From positions 124,001-188,000 of the forward strand of contig JAJUBI010000003.1 of NCBI GenBank assembly GCA_022419385.1: 64,000 nucleotides of DNA, written 5' to 3'. Positions 1 to 11,262 of the stretch are shown piece after piece. Position numbers and translations under genes: made by a program. How positions within the stretch are numbered: position 1 is the stretch's first letter; every line of letters begins with the position of its first letter. The notes under the pieces were generated by a model that made no database searches, was not told the origin of the DNA, and worked only from the letters and a program-made list of their open reading frames with translations. This DNA comes from Paraconiothyrium sp. Pb-2020. Its lineage: Eukaryota; Ascomycota; Dothideomycetes; Pleosporales; Didymosphaeriaceae.

Positions 1-1334
1 TACACGGCCGCAGAACTCGAACACGCTATCCGCGCGTCCTCTGCAAAGTTCCTCCTCTCCGAGCCTGAGCTTCTACCCTCACTCAGGGCCGCAGCGAAAC
101 AGCTACAGCTGCCCAATTCTAGAATCCGCATCCTGGATTCTACGGCTGGGCAGCCAGATCGCACCACGGGGGACCTTCTATCCTGGCGCGAACTGCTGAC
201 CCACGGCGAAGAAGACTGGCTATGCTTCGATGATGAACAGACAAGCAAAAACACCACCGCCATGCTCTGTTTCTCCAGCGGTACAACCGGCCTCCCCAAA
301 GCAGCCCAAATCTCCCACCACAACCTCATCGCCCAACACACCATCGCCTTCGAGCACGCCCCACGGCCGTACAGAATCAAGCGCCTCGTCTTCCTCCCCA
401 TGTTCCACGTCTCCACAGCCCCCATGTGCCACACCTCCCCCCTCCGCGCCGGCCACGTCCAGTACATCATGCGCCGCTGGGACCTCCCCTCCGTCCTCTC
501 CTTCATCCCCCGCTTCTCCATCACCGACCTCGTCATCGTGCCGCCCATGGTCACCTCCCTAGTAGCCCCCCCACGCCCCCTCTGAAAAAGCCGCCGCGCT
601 CGCCAGCCTAAAACACGTCATCGCCGGCGCCGCCCCCTGGACAAAGAATTGCAAGCGCGAGCCCAGCCCTCATGCCCCAGGCATCCTCACGCAGATCTGG
701 GCCATGACCGAAACAACCTGTCTCGCCTCCGCCTTCCCCACGGCGAACCCGACGCCACCGCCTCCGTCGGCCGCTTCCTGCCTAACCTCGACATCAAGCT
801 CCTCGACGACGCGGGCGCAGACGTCACGGCCTACAACGTCCGCGGCGAGCTGGCCATCCGCGGGCCGACGGTGATAAGGGGGTACGTCGGTGTGCCGCGC
901 GAGCGCGACTTCGATGCTGAAGGCTACTTTCGCACCGGCGACATCGTCTTCGGCGAGGAGCGCTCGCGGAATGGTATGTTGTCGATCGGAAGAAGGAACT
1001 TATCAAGGTGAGAGGGTTTCAGGTTGCGCCGGCGGAGATTGAAGGCGTGCTGTTGCAACATCCGCATATCCTCGATGCGGCCGTCGTTGGGGTGCCGAGC
1101 CCGGAGACGGGGAGCGAGATGCCAAGGGCGTATGTGGTTAGGAAGGTTGGGGGCGAGGGGCTGACGGAACGAGAGGTGGAAGCGTGGGTGGAGGGGAGGT
1201 TGGCGAGGTATAAGAGGTTAGAGGGGGGTGTGAGGTTTGTGGGAGTGGGGGAGATACCGAAGACGGCGAGTGGGAAGATTAAGAAGAGGGAGATGAGGGA
1301 GATGGTTAAGAGGGAGATGGGTGCGAAGATCTGA
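1..1334 (+). CDS. Adenylate-forming ligase (4CL / acyl-CoA synthetase type), 5'-truncated and frame-broken
   Basis: The family activates a carboxylate as acyl-AMP and passes it to CoA. The frame is open from base 1, so the N-terminus lies outside the window. Core motifs appear in order: SSGTTGLPK (P-loop, about 275-300), WAMTET (about 697), YFRTGD (about 925), WYVVDRKKELIKVRGFQ (about 972-1022) and the C-terminal PKTASGKI carrying the catalytic Lys (about 1258). They lie in three different frames: breaks are needed near 575, 635, 665-678, 737 and 970. No intron signals explain them, and four coincide with runs of four to seven C. Either the consensus has homopolymer errors or this is a decayed copy. 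The substrate cannot be read from the sequence. It differs clearly from the intact ligase at the right end of the window. Confidence 0.8.
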
Positions 1335-1849
1335 GTTGGAATATCAATTCCTCGTGTACTGAAGGGGTTGGGAAACGATGTATGAGTCGAGTATGAATTG
1401 GACTAATTAGTCTAAGGGTATCGTAAACGCAGAATTTCAAAACCAAAATGCATACAAATGCTGGATGGACAAATGCTCCAAGCCCCAATACAAACCCCCC
1501 CCCAAATTGAGACGTTACATCCAACATCAGGATGTGATCAACGAATGCCCCTACTACTGAACCAGAATTTGGTGTTGACGCAATGTGATTTCTGCCCAGT
1601 ACCTTGAATGTCAAATCAAGCCGCTCGTTTTCCGGTCCTAGCGTCTCTCCTTATGGCCTTCGTCGAGTGGAGTTCAGGACTGAGGAAGTACGCCGGGATC
1701 TGAGTGGCGTCAGTGTTTGAGAGCCACGAGTATTTGTCAAATACTATGGGAAAGCTTGACGATGGGGTGGTTTTTCATCCGTTAGTTGTATGACCACGCG
1801 TACAGGCTTATGCAAGCTTTTGGCACAACGTGATGGGTTGCGACTTTGT
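1335..1849. other. Intergenic, convergent 3' ends
   Basis: Lies between the 3' ends of the ligase and the next gene on the opposite strand. No coding or repeat signal seen. Confidence 0.5.
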
Positions 1850-3130
1850 TCAGTCCGCCGGAGTCGTGACCTTGGGCAGCTCCTCACTGTCAGGGCTGGC
1901 CTCCTGTTTCGCTAGGAATGGGCCAAAAATCGACTGCGGCTCGTCGACACTCGTCGCACCTCCTGGCGAACGCTCTAGATCTGGTGCAGGCTCCTCGGTG
2001 CTGGTGCTGGGATTGACGGGCGCATTGGGATCCGAAAGGGCACTGCTGCGCGAGGTTTCGATATCACTGCTCTAGTTAGCTGTGCCTGTGAAAGGCGATG
2101 AAATGACTTACTCTTGACGTGCACCCCCCTCTATCTGTGACTCATGTCGCTCAACTAGAGCTCCTTCGATCTCGTCAGTTTTAGTCTTTGCCTCGCCCTC
2201 GTTTTCGTTCTCATTTTCTACCGGAGCATTCTCATCTCTGCTCGCCGCTTCCCATTCCGCATCCATCTCCAGTCCGTCCTTTGTGGGCACCCAACCCTTC
2301 CCCCTCTTCTGAACTCCGAAGAATTTTGTCTCTGTCATGCTGCTACCACTCGTGTCGAGCAACTCCTTTCCCTCCGGTGCAGCATACCTTCCCGGCGAGT
2401 ACCAGTCGCTATTCCGACTAAACTGGGCGTCGACACGCTTCTCCTGCGCCTCAGCATCACGGAAAACCACAGACGGATCGAAGCTCACGCGGCGGGAGCG
2501 TCCAGACAAACGCGGCCTCTTTGCTATTTTTTGCGGTCCAGGCGAAGATTGCGGCGACACAGAGCGCTTGTGGCGGCGGGGTTGCGCAGTTGCATCCTCG
2601 ACTGCTCCAGCATCGGTTCGCTCTCCGGGCTGCTCTTCAGCCTGCTCTTCGTGCAAACTTTCTTGCTCATTCTCGGAATGATCCCAAGCCGCCACAGATT
2701 GAATGAAGTTGCCCCATTTCAACTGCGCATCGTGCACCGCCTCGAGCGCTAGCTGGCGAGGGCCGTAATTGTCCCTTCGGGTTTCGAGTTCTTTGAACAT
2801 CCCGTGCACGTGCTTGTATTCGTTGTAGTGCATTACCATGTCTTTGCACAAGTCGCAGCCGTCGTCCAGCTCGCCGCGAGGGATTAAGTCACCTTCTGCG
2901 GAAATGGTGGCCAGCGTGCGGCTGCATGCTTTGCACGTGAGTATGTCAACGGCTGCTGGATCATCAGAGGCCTGATCGTTGGTGGTGGGTGAGGTAGACA
3001 TGGTTAGGGTGGTGGAGTCCTTTGCGCGTAGGTGTATTGTCGTGGGTGTCGAGACGGAAGGCGCGGTGAGCTGTGTTGTTGTGGTCATGGCCATTTGCGC
3101 GGTTGCTCGGCAGACTCGACCGCCCCTCAA
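1850..3130 (-). CDS. Hypothetical protein with paired CxxC motifs, two exons
   Basis: I do not recognise the family. Exon 1 (3130-2112) joins exon 2 (2066-1850) across a 45-bp intron with donor GTAAGT, branch CTAAC and acceptor CAG. The join is phase-consistent and gives up to 411 residues. The N-terminal half has CKAC and, about 30 residues later, CDLC, which could bind zinc. A short helical segment follows (KELETRRDNYGPRQLALEAV). The rest is acidic and low in complexity, with a basic patch near KRPRLSGRSRRVSFDP that resembles a nuclear localisation signal. The start is uncertain: a Met at MAMTTTTQL or at MSTSPTTND may be used instead of the first one. A nuclear role is only an inference. 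Confidence 0.65.
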
Positions 3131-4412
3131 TTCAACTCAATTGAATATCGTATGAGTGTTGTTCAGACGGTGAAGGCCGCGTGCTATAGCTCTTATGCCG
3201 TGTCGTTCACGGTGTCATGGGGATCCGTGCCCTTTCAACGGCAAATTGGTTGTCGCGGATGGAGAAGAGATGGTGTTGTTGTTGGGATGTGGCTCGGCCC
3301 AGCCTCGCTAATATTTCTTTATGCGCCATGCCGAACATCCATTTCATCGTACGTAGTCATTTGAGCATAACAAAGAAGAAGACACAAGAGACTGTAGTCT
3401 CATAGTGTCTGGTATTCTCAGACCATCCGTATGTTCTCCTATACAAGGGTGCTGTCATTGTGGTCCAGATTGTACACTGCTTACCTAGGGTAGGCAAGGA
3501 CGCACCCGAAAAAAACTCAGTATATCCCACCAGCGCTCATGCTCATATATAACTGCTATGATGATGGATTGTGGTTCGAATATCGATAAAATTTGGGCAA
3601 TGGGTCCGATCTAAATGGTTTATATACTCGCTGCCGCTAGATATGACCACAAGCAATTTGATACTTATCTAAGACAGATGCTCTACAAGCACTAGCGAGC
3701 TAATGGCTGGTTCAGCGAAAGCTACATGGTCTTTTTGTTCATTAGTAAAGTGTTCCAATTGTAAAGCTAATAGGATCGCGGGTTCAAAACGCCACTACGG
3801 CCTTATCAACGATTCCACTTACATTTAGTGTACTTAAAAAGATGGCCCCACTAGTATTGCGCTCTGTATGTCATGTCGCCACCTCGATCGCGTGCATCGT
3901 GGCGAGGGTAACAATCCCTAGCTTTGCTGGTAAGTCGGTGGAAAGGGAGGCCCGAGGTCTTGAAGTGGTCGTCGCGTTGTTCGCAAGCAAAGGAATAGCA
4001 TATCCCCTGCTCGCAAGGGCCAAGGGTAATAAGATCGATGCGGAATGCAACATCTCATTGGATAGTCCCCACACAGCTTCCGTCGGCGGCCTGGCTCAAA
4101 TGGGGACGTCTTTGGCGAGTTTTCGTGTGAACAGGCAAAAAAAAAAAAAAAAAAAAAAAAAGTCAATAAGACCAGCATGCTACAGTTGGAAGCAATAACG
4201 ATTTCCGGTTCTCACAGCAAGGATTTTGCAGGTGGCGGGTTATACATGCCTATAGTATTGGCCCCTACTTCTACTCGTACATATCACTAAGCCTGAAGTA
4301 ACCCACCAACCACGACAGCCCTTGGCATCTCTGACACCGCAGCCCACAATGAAAGGTTCATTGTCTCCATCTACCCATAAACTCATACGATTCTGCTACT
4401 GCTACTTATCGA
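3131..4412. other. Intergenic, with a poly(A) tract
   Basis: Open frames here have no recognisable protein character. The only notable element is the A25 tract. A weak GGTTCAAAAC word near 3783 resembles a Pol III B box, but no tRNA fold can be drawn around it. Confidence 0.45.
4137..4161. repeat. 25-bp poly(A) tract
   Basis: An uninterrupted run of 25 A on the + strand, the longest homopolymer in the window, in non-coding DNA. It may be a simple slippage tract or the 3' tail of an old retroposed insert. No target-site duplication is obvious. Confidence 0.9.
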
Positions 4413-4721
4413 AATGGCCGCCCCACAGATGGCTCATCAAACGACCCACGGCAACAACGGTGGGATCAACAACTATGTCAGTCACCAGCATCTACCGGTC
4501 CCAGGCGTCCCGCCGACAACGTGGGGCAGAACCCCACCTTCGACTTCCATCAACAGATTGGGGTACACGTTAGTGCACTAAAGCATAACGGTGAGCTCAG
4601 CGCTGAGACCCTGATTCGTAGTATCATAGCTCAACTCCGGGGCCTTGATCGCCATATGGCGGCTCCTGATCAAGTAGGCCAAAGTAGCAGTCCGTCATAC
4701 ATCAGCTAACAGATAACCCAG

Positions 4722-5477
4722 GCCGCCGAGCCCGCTCAGAATGCCGATCCACCTGCCGCCCCTGCGCAGCCCGCCCCACCTGGAGCCGAAGAGGATGGTG
4801 GATTTCCCTGGCTTGATCAAGCGTTCCACGAATTCGCATCCGGAACGAGCATTGGAGAACGCAATGACGTGGCTGACAAGCTTGTGAAGGACTTGGCTGC
4901 GCTCAGAGGGTATGAAGGGTATTCCATCCATGACCGCGGTGAAATGGACAAGTACGACTTCAAGTCGTTCGGAGGCAAAAAGATGATCATTCTATTCGAT
5001 GGCGAGGAAAGCTCCGGGTTCGCGCCCTTCGGAGTCGCCGGCAACCCGCACGAGGGTAAGATGGAAGATGAGGCCATGATGTTCATCAGGGACCTGGATG
5101 AGGCTTTAATGGAAGTCGAGCCCATGACGCCTATCAGCGACTCGGCTAAGGCTTTGATGGAAGCCAAGAAGACCATGGAGGCCATCAGGGACCTGGATAA
5201 GGTTTTGATGGAAGACGAGGCCATAACGCCTATTAGTGACCTGGTTAAGGCTTTGATGGAAGCCAAGGTCATGAAGGCTACCAGCGACCCACGCAAGAAG
5301 TACGGAGCCAGCAAGGAGCCGCGCATGGTGTACAGGGTCATCAAGAACACGCGCAAGGGGACTGAAGGGATACCGCACTCGCGGCATGTGGAACAATCTT
5401 GCGGGGCATGCAGCTTATACGGCCATCCCGGTCCTTCTGTGATTGGGGGCTCATCGGAGCTGGAACGAGCGTCATGA
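4722..5477 (+). CDS. Hypothetical protein with tandem 33-residue repeat (main exon)
   Basis: Unrecognised. The frame is open from a good acceptor (CCCAG, ending 4721) to TGA at 5475-5477, with no ATG near its beginning. It must therefore be the last exon of a gene that starts upstream, perhaps near 4413, where coding-like sequence with plausible introns exists but could not be resolved. The exon encodes a Pro/Ala-rich lead, a charged region (GGFPWLDQAFHEF, DKLVKDLAALRGY), and two consecutive 32-33-residue repeats rich in DLDxxLMExE and ALMEAK. It ends in a basic tail. The repeats look helical. No signal peptide or membrane segment is seen in this exon. Confidence 0.5.
   Translation, partial: AAEPAQNADPPAAPAQPAPPGAEEDGGFPWLDQAFHEFASGTSIGERNDVADKLVKDLAALRGYEGYSIHDRGEMDKYDFKSFGGKKMIILFDGEESSGFAPFGVAGNPHEGKMEDEAMMFIRDLDEALMEVEPMTPISDSAKALMEAKKTMEAIRDLDKVLMEDEAITPISDLVKALMEAKVMKATSDPRKKYGASKEPRMVYRVIKNTRKGTEGIPHSRHVEQSCGACSLYGHPGPSVIGGSSELERAS
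5085..5279 (+). repeat. Two tandem in-frame coding repeats, 99 and 96 bp
   Basis: Unit 1 is 5085-5183 and unit 2 is 5184-5279. Both begin with the codons for IRDLD and end in ALMEAK plus a short tail. Each unit also has two weaker half-repeats (DLDxxLME / DSxKALME), so an older shorter duplication is likely. Confidence 0.85.
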
Positions 5478-6356
5478 TGAAAGCTGAGAGCGAGTCCATA
5501 GGACACCGTGAATGAAATGATTCAACCAACTGCTTTACAAGAACTGGAAGCCGATTGCGTAAGCCAGCGTATAGAACCTTCCACAATTATTGTCAACCTG
5601 AAGATCCTTCGTACACAAATCCGACACTAGGCTTCCGAGCTGGGGGGAAGACTGTACAAAGCTATGCCTGCGACGCACTAACACGAATCAGGAAATCTCT
5701 TGTTGTGAAGGCTGTACGCTAAAAACAAACTGAATGTAGACTGTAAACCAAAACCTGACTGTGCTCGCAGCTATAGGAGCGAAAACATTGCATGCCGTAA
5801 ACGAGTAGCTGTGCTTTCTTTGTGGCTGCACTCAAGGACATCGGTAGGATCCTAACGTCCCTCCATTGTATATCGTAGATTGTTCCTGCATTTGTTTGCA
5901 TCACCGCTGCGAAAAGCTAACAGAGATATGTAATCATTGTCTCTGAGCTAAGTTGATATGGAGAGTTGTGGGATTGTTTACTTGCCATGTCAATGTGCCT
6001 AGTATTACTAATTGTGAGGAATTCCGAGATCGCGAAGTGCTTCCAACTACATGAATTGTTTTCCCACATTGCACTAGTGGCACGCCTTGCTCGCTCTGCA
6101 CCTATCGATTAAATGGCCCCCAATGTTCGGACCCTCTCTGAAACACTGGCCATGCGGCTGTGTACTACGCGGACGAAGTGTACAAAATCCGTATTTTTAT
6201 ATGCTGAGACCTACATCCCATTACGCTTGCCGCGAGGCATGGAATACTAGTGATCGATCATGAGTAAGATCGATGCGGTTTGGCAAGCAAGACGCGCGCT
6301 AACAGCCCCTAGAGGCATCGTCCTTCCCCGACACCATCGAACTTAGGCACACTGAA
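5478..6356. other. Intergenic
   Basis: No gene seen. It presumably holds the promoter and the unresolved first exon or start codon of the DUF6536 gene downstream. Confidence 0.45.
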
Positions 6357-8728
6357 GTGGAACCCCTCTCTCGAAGCTACGACGCCGAAGATACATCCTA
6401 TGTACCCTCCAAGCTCTTGCCTCGTCGCGCAACAACATGGCGAACGCGATTGTCGGGCTGGCGCGGCGGCGTGGTAGCATGCATCGCAATTGTATCCCTG
6501 GTGCTCCTGCTTAACATTGTTCTGGCGATAATTACGGCTACGGCGTGGGTTACAGAAGATGGGATCTCTACTGCTTATATGGGTGATTGTGCAGTGGCTT
6601 CAAGAACGACAACGGCTCTGCATTTGCTTATCAATTTGTTGAGCACCTTGTTACTGGGCGCGTCCAACTACTGCATGCAACGCCTTGTCGCACCAACCAG
6701 GAAAGAGATAGACGATGCGCATTCGAAGAGGAAATGGCTGGACATAGGCATGCCAAGCGTCAGGAATCTTGCTTCAATTAGCAAGGTCAGGATGGTGATA
6801 TGGGTATTACTGGGCCTGAGTAGTATACCACTGCACTTCGTGTAAGCAATGAGCTCGCTAATCTTTGTATGAGCTGACGAGATCTTAGTTATAACTCTGT
6901 TGTTTTTGAGACGACTGCTGCGAACAGGGTCAAATTCTTAGTCGTGGCACCGGATTTCTTCACAGATAAGAATAGCTGGAATTACACGCTTGGTGCGACA
7001 GTGTACAATTCCACTTGGGACAATGACTATACCAAACTGCAAAAGACACTCCTCAATGATCAATACTTGGACCGAACGAAATTCGAGAACATCACGTACG
7101 ATGAATGTAAAGCGAGATATGCTGCTCCGTTCATTACTGCTGGCTCAGGATTTGGCGTGCCCGATGCTCCTCAACTGGCAGAATGGAACGCTTATTCGCG
7201 ATCATCTCTCCTGGATTTTCGTATGGAAGCTAGTGGGAACCTCGATATCGACCTGTTCTCCTCCCTGCCCAATGGACTACATGTATCCTGTGAGTGAATG
7301 CCCATGGCCATGATCAAGTTTCTGAATCTTACTGTAATTTCCGGACTGCTTGAGCGAAATAGTCCCTGCAAAATGTCAAGTCCAATTCAGCCAGACTATA
7401 CTTTGGGTTGTCATTGCATGCAATGCGTCCAAAGTCATTCTCATGGTCTTGATCCTTTGGCAGCTCAACGACGAGACTATCGTTACCGTCGGAGATGCTA
7501 TACAGTCTTTTCTGCGACGGCCAGATCCCACCACCGAAAATTGCTGCCTCATGTCAAGGCGTAATGTTGAGAGACTTTGGAAAATACCAGAGATTCGAAA
7601 TTCTCAAATTTATAGGCCTCCTTATCGTCAGCGTTGGGGTGCGTCTTGCAGCCGAAGACGGTGGGGCACGGCTCTCTTCTTGTGTGTCCCTTTATGTGGT
7701 GCGCGTAATAACAGATGCTGACTGTAAATAGGATGATAAGTGCGCTTGTGGTCACTGCGGCGCTGTTTGCCTATCTGCAGTTCAACTATAATGGTACTGC
7801 ACGTAATGGTTTCGGAACACTGAACACCGGTAAGTCCTTCCAGCGTCTTTTCGTATCTGGCGCCGTGCAGTCTCAACGCCCGGTTAAAACATGTCGGGCA
7901 AACATAGAATACGAAGTTGCGCCCAAGACCTACAATTTTGTCACAACTTCACGACTATACGTGGTTCTGATATACTCACTAGGTTATCTCATCGACATCC
8001 GATTACCCTTCGCCCAGTCCGTCATTCCCTACATCCTACTCGCCAACTTGCCGCAAGCAGTGTGCTCCTTCATCTATCTGACCTACAACGGCATGTTCAC
8101 CTGCATGCTTGCCAACCGCGAGTGGTCTCAATACGGCACAAAGCGCGCAACTCTCCGCGTCACCATACCATCCCCAGGCCAACGTTCCACCCACTTCCTC
8201 CAGCTACCTTACTCCTTCAGCATCCCCTTGCTCATCGGGGGCGTTCTCCTTCACTGGTTCATTTCGCAGTCGATTTTCCTCGCCCGCATTGCTGTGTACA
8301 AAGACGGCGTATTGACCGGCGACGTGAGTGATCTGTTGGGGCAATACCAGCACATGGGCAAGTCGAGCAACGGGGCTTTCACTGGCGTTGGATTTTCAGA
8401 CGCGGGGATGATTGCGTGTATTACCTGGGGAGGGGTTATAATGGTGTTTCTTATCGTTGTTGCGAATGTTATGACGTATCCCAAGGGCGTGCCGCTGGGT
8501 GGGACGAACAGTGCTGTTATCAGCGCAGCGTGTCACGTCAAACATCAGGAAGATGGGAAATACAGAGTGGAAGAAGACGATATCACGAGTCGGCCTCTCA
8601 AGTGGGGGGTCACGATCCGGGGTGGAAGAGAAAGAGTCGGACACTGTTGCTTCAGCGCGGGCGAAGTGGAGCAGCCAGTTGTGGGACACCTCTACGCGGG
8701 CGAAGTGTCTAAATTAGAGAGCCTGTAG
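6357..8728 (+). CDS. DUF6536-family polytopic membrane protein
   Basis: A fungal membrane family of unknown function. Hallmarks are GWRGGVV before the first helix, NLLSTLLLGASNYCMQ, LVAPTRKEIDDAH, KWLDIGMPSVRNL, and at the C-terminus NSAVISAACH, LKWGV and GHCCFSAGEV. Exons by phase: up to 6841, 6889-7289, 7363-7681 and 7732-8728. A further possible intron, 7830-7907 (GTAAGT to TAG, 78 bp, multiple of three, no stop), may or may not be removed. With it removed the product is about 707 residues. Several hydrophobic helices are visible in the N- and C-terminal parts, and the loop between exons 2 and 3 has NxT/S sites. The frame begins at a GTG, so the true ATG must lie in an upstream exon or be missing. 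Confidence 0.85.
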
Positions 8729-8767
8729 CCTTGTAATCCTTTGATTTCACGTCTATGAAGATCAGAT

Positions 8768-9886
8768 TTACGCAGAGGAGTAGTTACCCTCGACCCATCC
8801 GCCGTCGACATACCACTGTGCCTTTGTCACGTACTTACTCTCGTCACCGAGCAGAAAGGCGATGGAGGCAGCAATCTCCCACGGCTCAGCGAGGTCGCGC
8901 TTGAGGATAGCTGGGATATTGTCTTTGGAGAGGTGGAACTGGCCGAGCGGAGAGTTGAATGGTTTTTCCATCATCTCGGTGTTGATGCACCCGCTTGCAC
9001 ATGTTAGCCACGGTATGGCCGAGCGGTGACTCGAGGGAATGGTAGAGGGATGGTTAACTTACGGGCAAAGAGCGTTCACGCGTATTCCTCTTGGTGCCCC
9101 TTCGAAGGCCGCGACTTTGGTGAGCCTAAGCACGGTGGATCAGCGTGAGTCAAATAGTGGGGAGGTCTGGCTTGGTCAAGTGGAGTAGAAGGTATTCTCC
9201 TTCCGAATACGAGATTCAACCATCATATACACGAAGCTGACATACCCTATCAAAGCGTGCTTCGCAGAGACATAGGCAGCTACGCCAGCAGAAGCATAGT
9301 TGCTGGTAATACTACCGACGTTCACAATCGAGCCACCATCCTTGATCACCTTCATCTCCTCCTTGACGCAGTTGAAAGTCCCCACAACATTGACGTTGAT
9401 CAAACGAGCGAAGTAGTCTGCGTCGAGATCGGTGATGGGGAAGATTTCCCGCTGTTCCACGGCTACGGCAATGCCATCATGTCAGCAAACAGACCACCGT
9501 GCACCAGCCCATTTTATCCCCCTAAACATGCCAATAGGATCAGAGAACTATGACCTACCAGCTACATTGGCGCAGCCATCAAGCTTGCCGAACTTCGCAA
9601 CCGTCTGCTCGATCCACGACTTGACGGTCTCGGGCTTGCTGATGTCGACTACACACGTCCAGTAGCGGCCCTTTGCTTCAGGAAACTCCTGTTCGATTTC
9701 TGAGGCGGCTTTTTCAAGGTTGGCAGCTGTGGTGGCACACATGGACACGGTAGCGCCCCGCGCAAGAAGGTACTTGCTGAGGGCGAGGCCGGTGCCTCGG
9801 CTGGCTCCAGTGATGGTGATAACCTTGCCTGCGAAGGGCTGTGGGTTGACCGCGTAAGGACTCGCGGTATGGCTAATGGAACCCAT
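8768..9886 (-). CDS. Short-chain dehydrogenase/reductase, four exons
   Basis: Classical SDR: an NAD(P)-dependent oxidoreductase with a Rossmann fold. Exons 9886-9559, 9462-9246, 9125-9063 and 8993-8768 join in phase to give 277 residues, close to the usual 250-280. The cofactor motif TGASRGTG is near residue 27. Then come NVAG (the usual NNAG with Asn replaced by Val), NVNVVGTFN, the catalytic Ser in NVGSITS, YVSAK as YxxxK, and PGCINTEMM after the active site. The C-terminus ends in YVDGGWVEGN, as in FabG or polyol-dehydrogenase-like members. The substrate is unknown. It is convergent with the DUF6536 gene, 39 bp away. No targeting signal is seen. Confidence 0.9.
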
Positions 9887-11262
9887 AACGTTACTTCGAT
9901 GTGATGAGGGTATAAGGATTGTTAATGCAGCGAAACCACGCTATTGGTCGAAGATGCTCTGTGAAATGCAATTCTGGGAGAAAGACGATATGGTCCGCAC
10001 AATGGGGATTCGAATGAAATGGCGTGGAGACATTCCTACCCCCTCGCAAGATTCAGCCGTGCAGTTCATCCTGCGAGTCATGTCGGTTCCTTGCAGCTCG
10101 CTCGCATGACGCTCCTCCTGATTGTCTGCACTGAAACATCCAAGGCACGCATACGCTCTACCAGCCTCGGTATAGTATGCCATGGGTAAGATCCTACAGG
10201 AACCCGATCGTCTGGTTGGTGAGGCTGCGGGACGTCCCGGACCCTTGTTCATAACGGCCCATATGCCCTTAGCGAGCCGCCTGCGTAGGTGGATCTTCGC
10301 CGTCCACGGCAAATGGCCCGAGACGGGATTGTGAAAAGCGGAAAACTGGAGCCGCTTCCCCGTCGCCGCTGTAGCCGAAGGTAACCTTGCTTTATGTAGG
10401 CACTAGTGTGAGCGCAGGGTAGAAAAGCAAGGTCTAGGTGAAAGAGGCCTAGGGAAGACGTTTGAGACTCGTGCGAGTATGCTCCACAGCTTCATCTGCC
10501 CACCGCTACTCGCATGTGAGAGCGTTGGACGAGACATGCTCCGAAGTCAGGGTTTGCCAAAGTCGTTTAGTAGGGGAATCCTCTGTATGCCATGGTGTGA
10601 ATGCCGCTTCTCGCTGACTTCTGTATATGCTCTAAACGTCCTCTCATATTGTTTTTGAGGGAGACAAAGTCGTCACTGAAACTAGCAGCACGAGATACTC
10701 ACGCTTTACGGGTAATATTTTAGCGTAACGTGCGCGGAGGCGGCCGAGGCGCCAGCCTTCCCCAGCCATAAAAAGCAAGTGGATGCTAAGCCCTCAAGGT
10801 GGTAAGAGTGGAGTCACCGCTGGTTCTCGAGAGCTGATTTGCTCTGCCTGCCGAGTGCCTTCATTTGGCTGACACATGCAGGAACAGGATGCTTGATAGG
10901 GTTGCGACCGCCTTTTGCTCAAACCGCCATTGCTCTTGATGATCCCATCCTGATGGCACGCTGCTGCTTGTGGTGCCGCTTGGACCGTTGCGGGCGGGAG
11001 TTGGGCGTGTGCTGACAGAAAAGCTCATCCAGGGTGTCAGTGGCCTCAAGGCTTCTCTCCGTTATAGATACATACTCGAAGATCCCTCCCCATGTGTGTT
11101 TGGTGTGGAGCCGTTCGCCCCTAATCGCATGACACTGGGCTATGTATATTAGTGTACCGTCGGGGCTGTGGAGCGCATGCGGTGCTAGGCCGAACTCTTC
11201 CTCTTCGTTTGATCATTGCGATTGTTATTCTTGCGTTCGTTCTCTGTCTTGTGTCGTTGGAT
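9887..11262. other. Intergenic, divergent promoter region
   Basis: Lies between the SDR start and the start of the rhodopsin-domain gene, which are divergently transcribed. No conserved coding sequence or recognisable site was found. Confidence 0.45.

Noticed and set aside
3700..3820. tRNA-like T-arm near 3783
   Set aside because: The flanking bases do not form a 5-bp T-stem, and no acceptor or D-arm can be paired on either strand.
3842..4198. 118-codon open frame ending in poly-Lys
   Set aside because: The Lys run is just the A25 tract read in frame; the rest has no protein family character.
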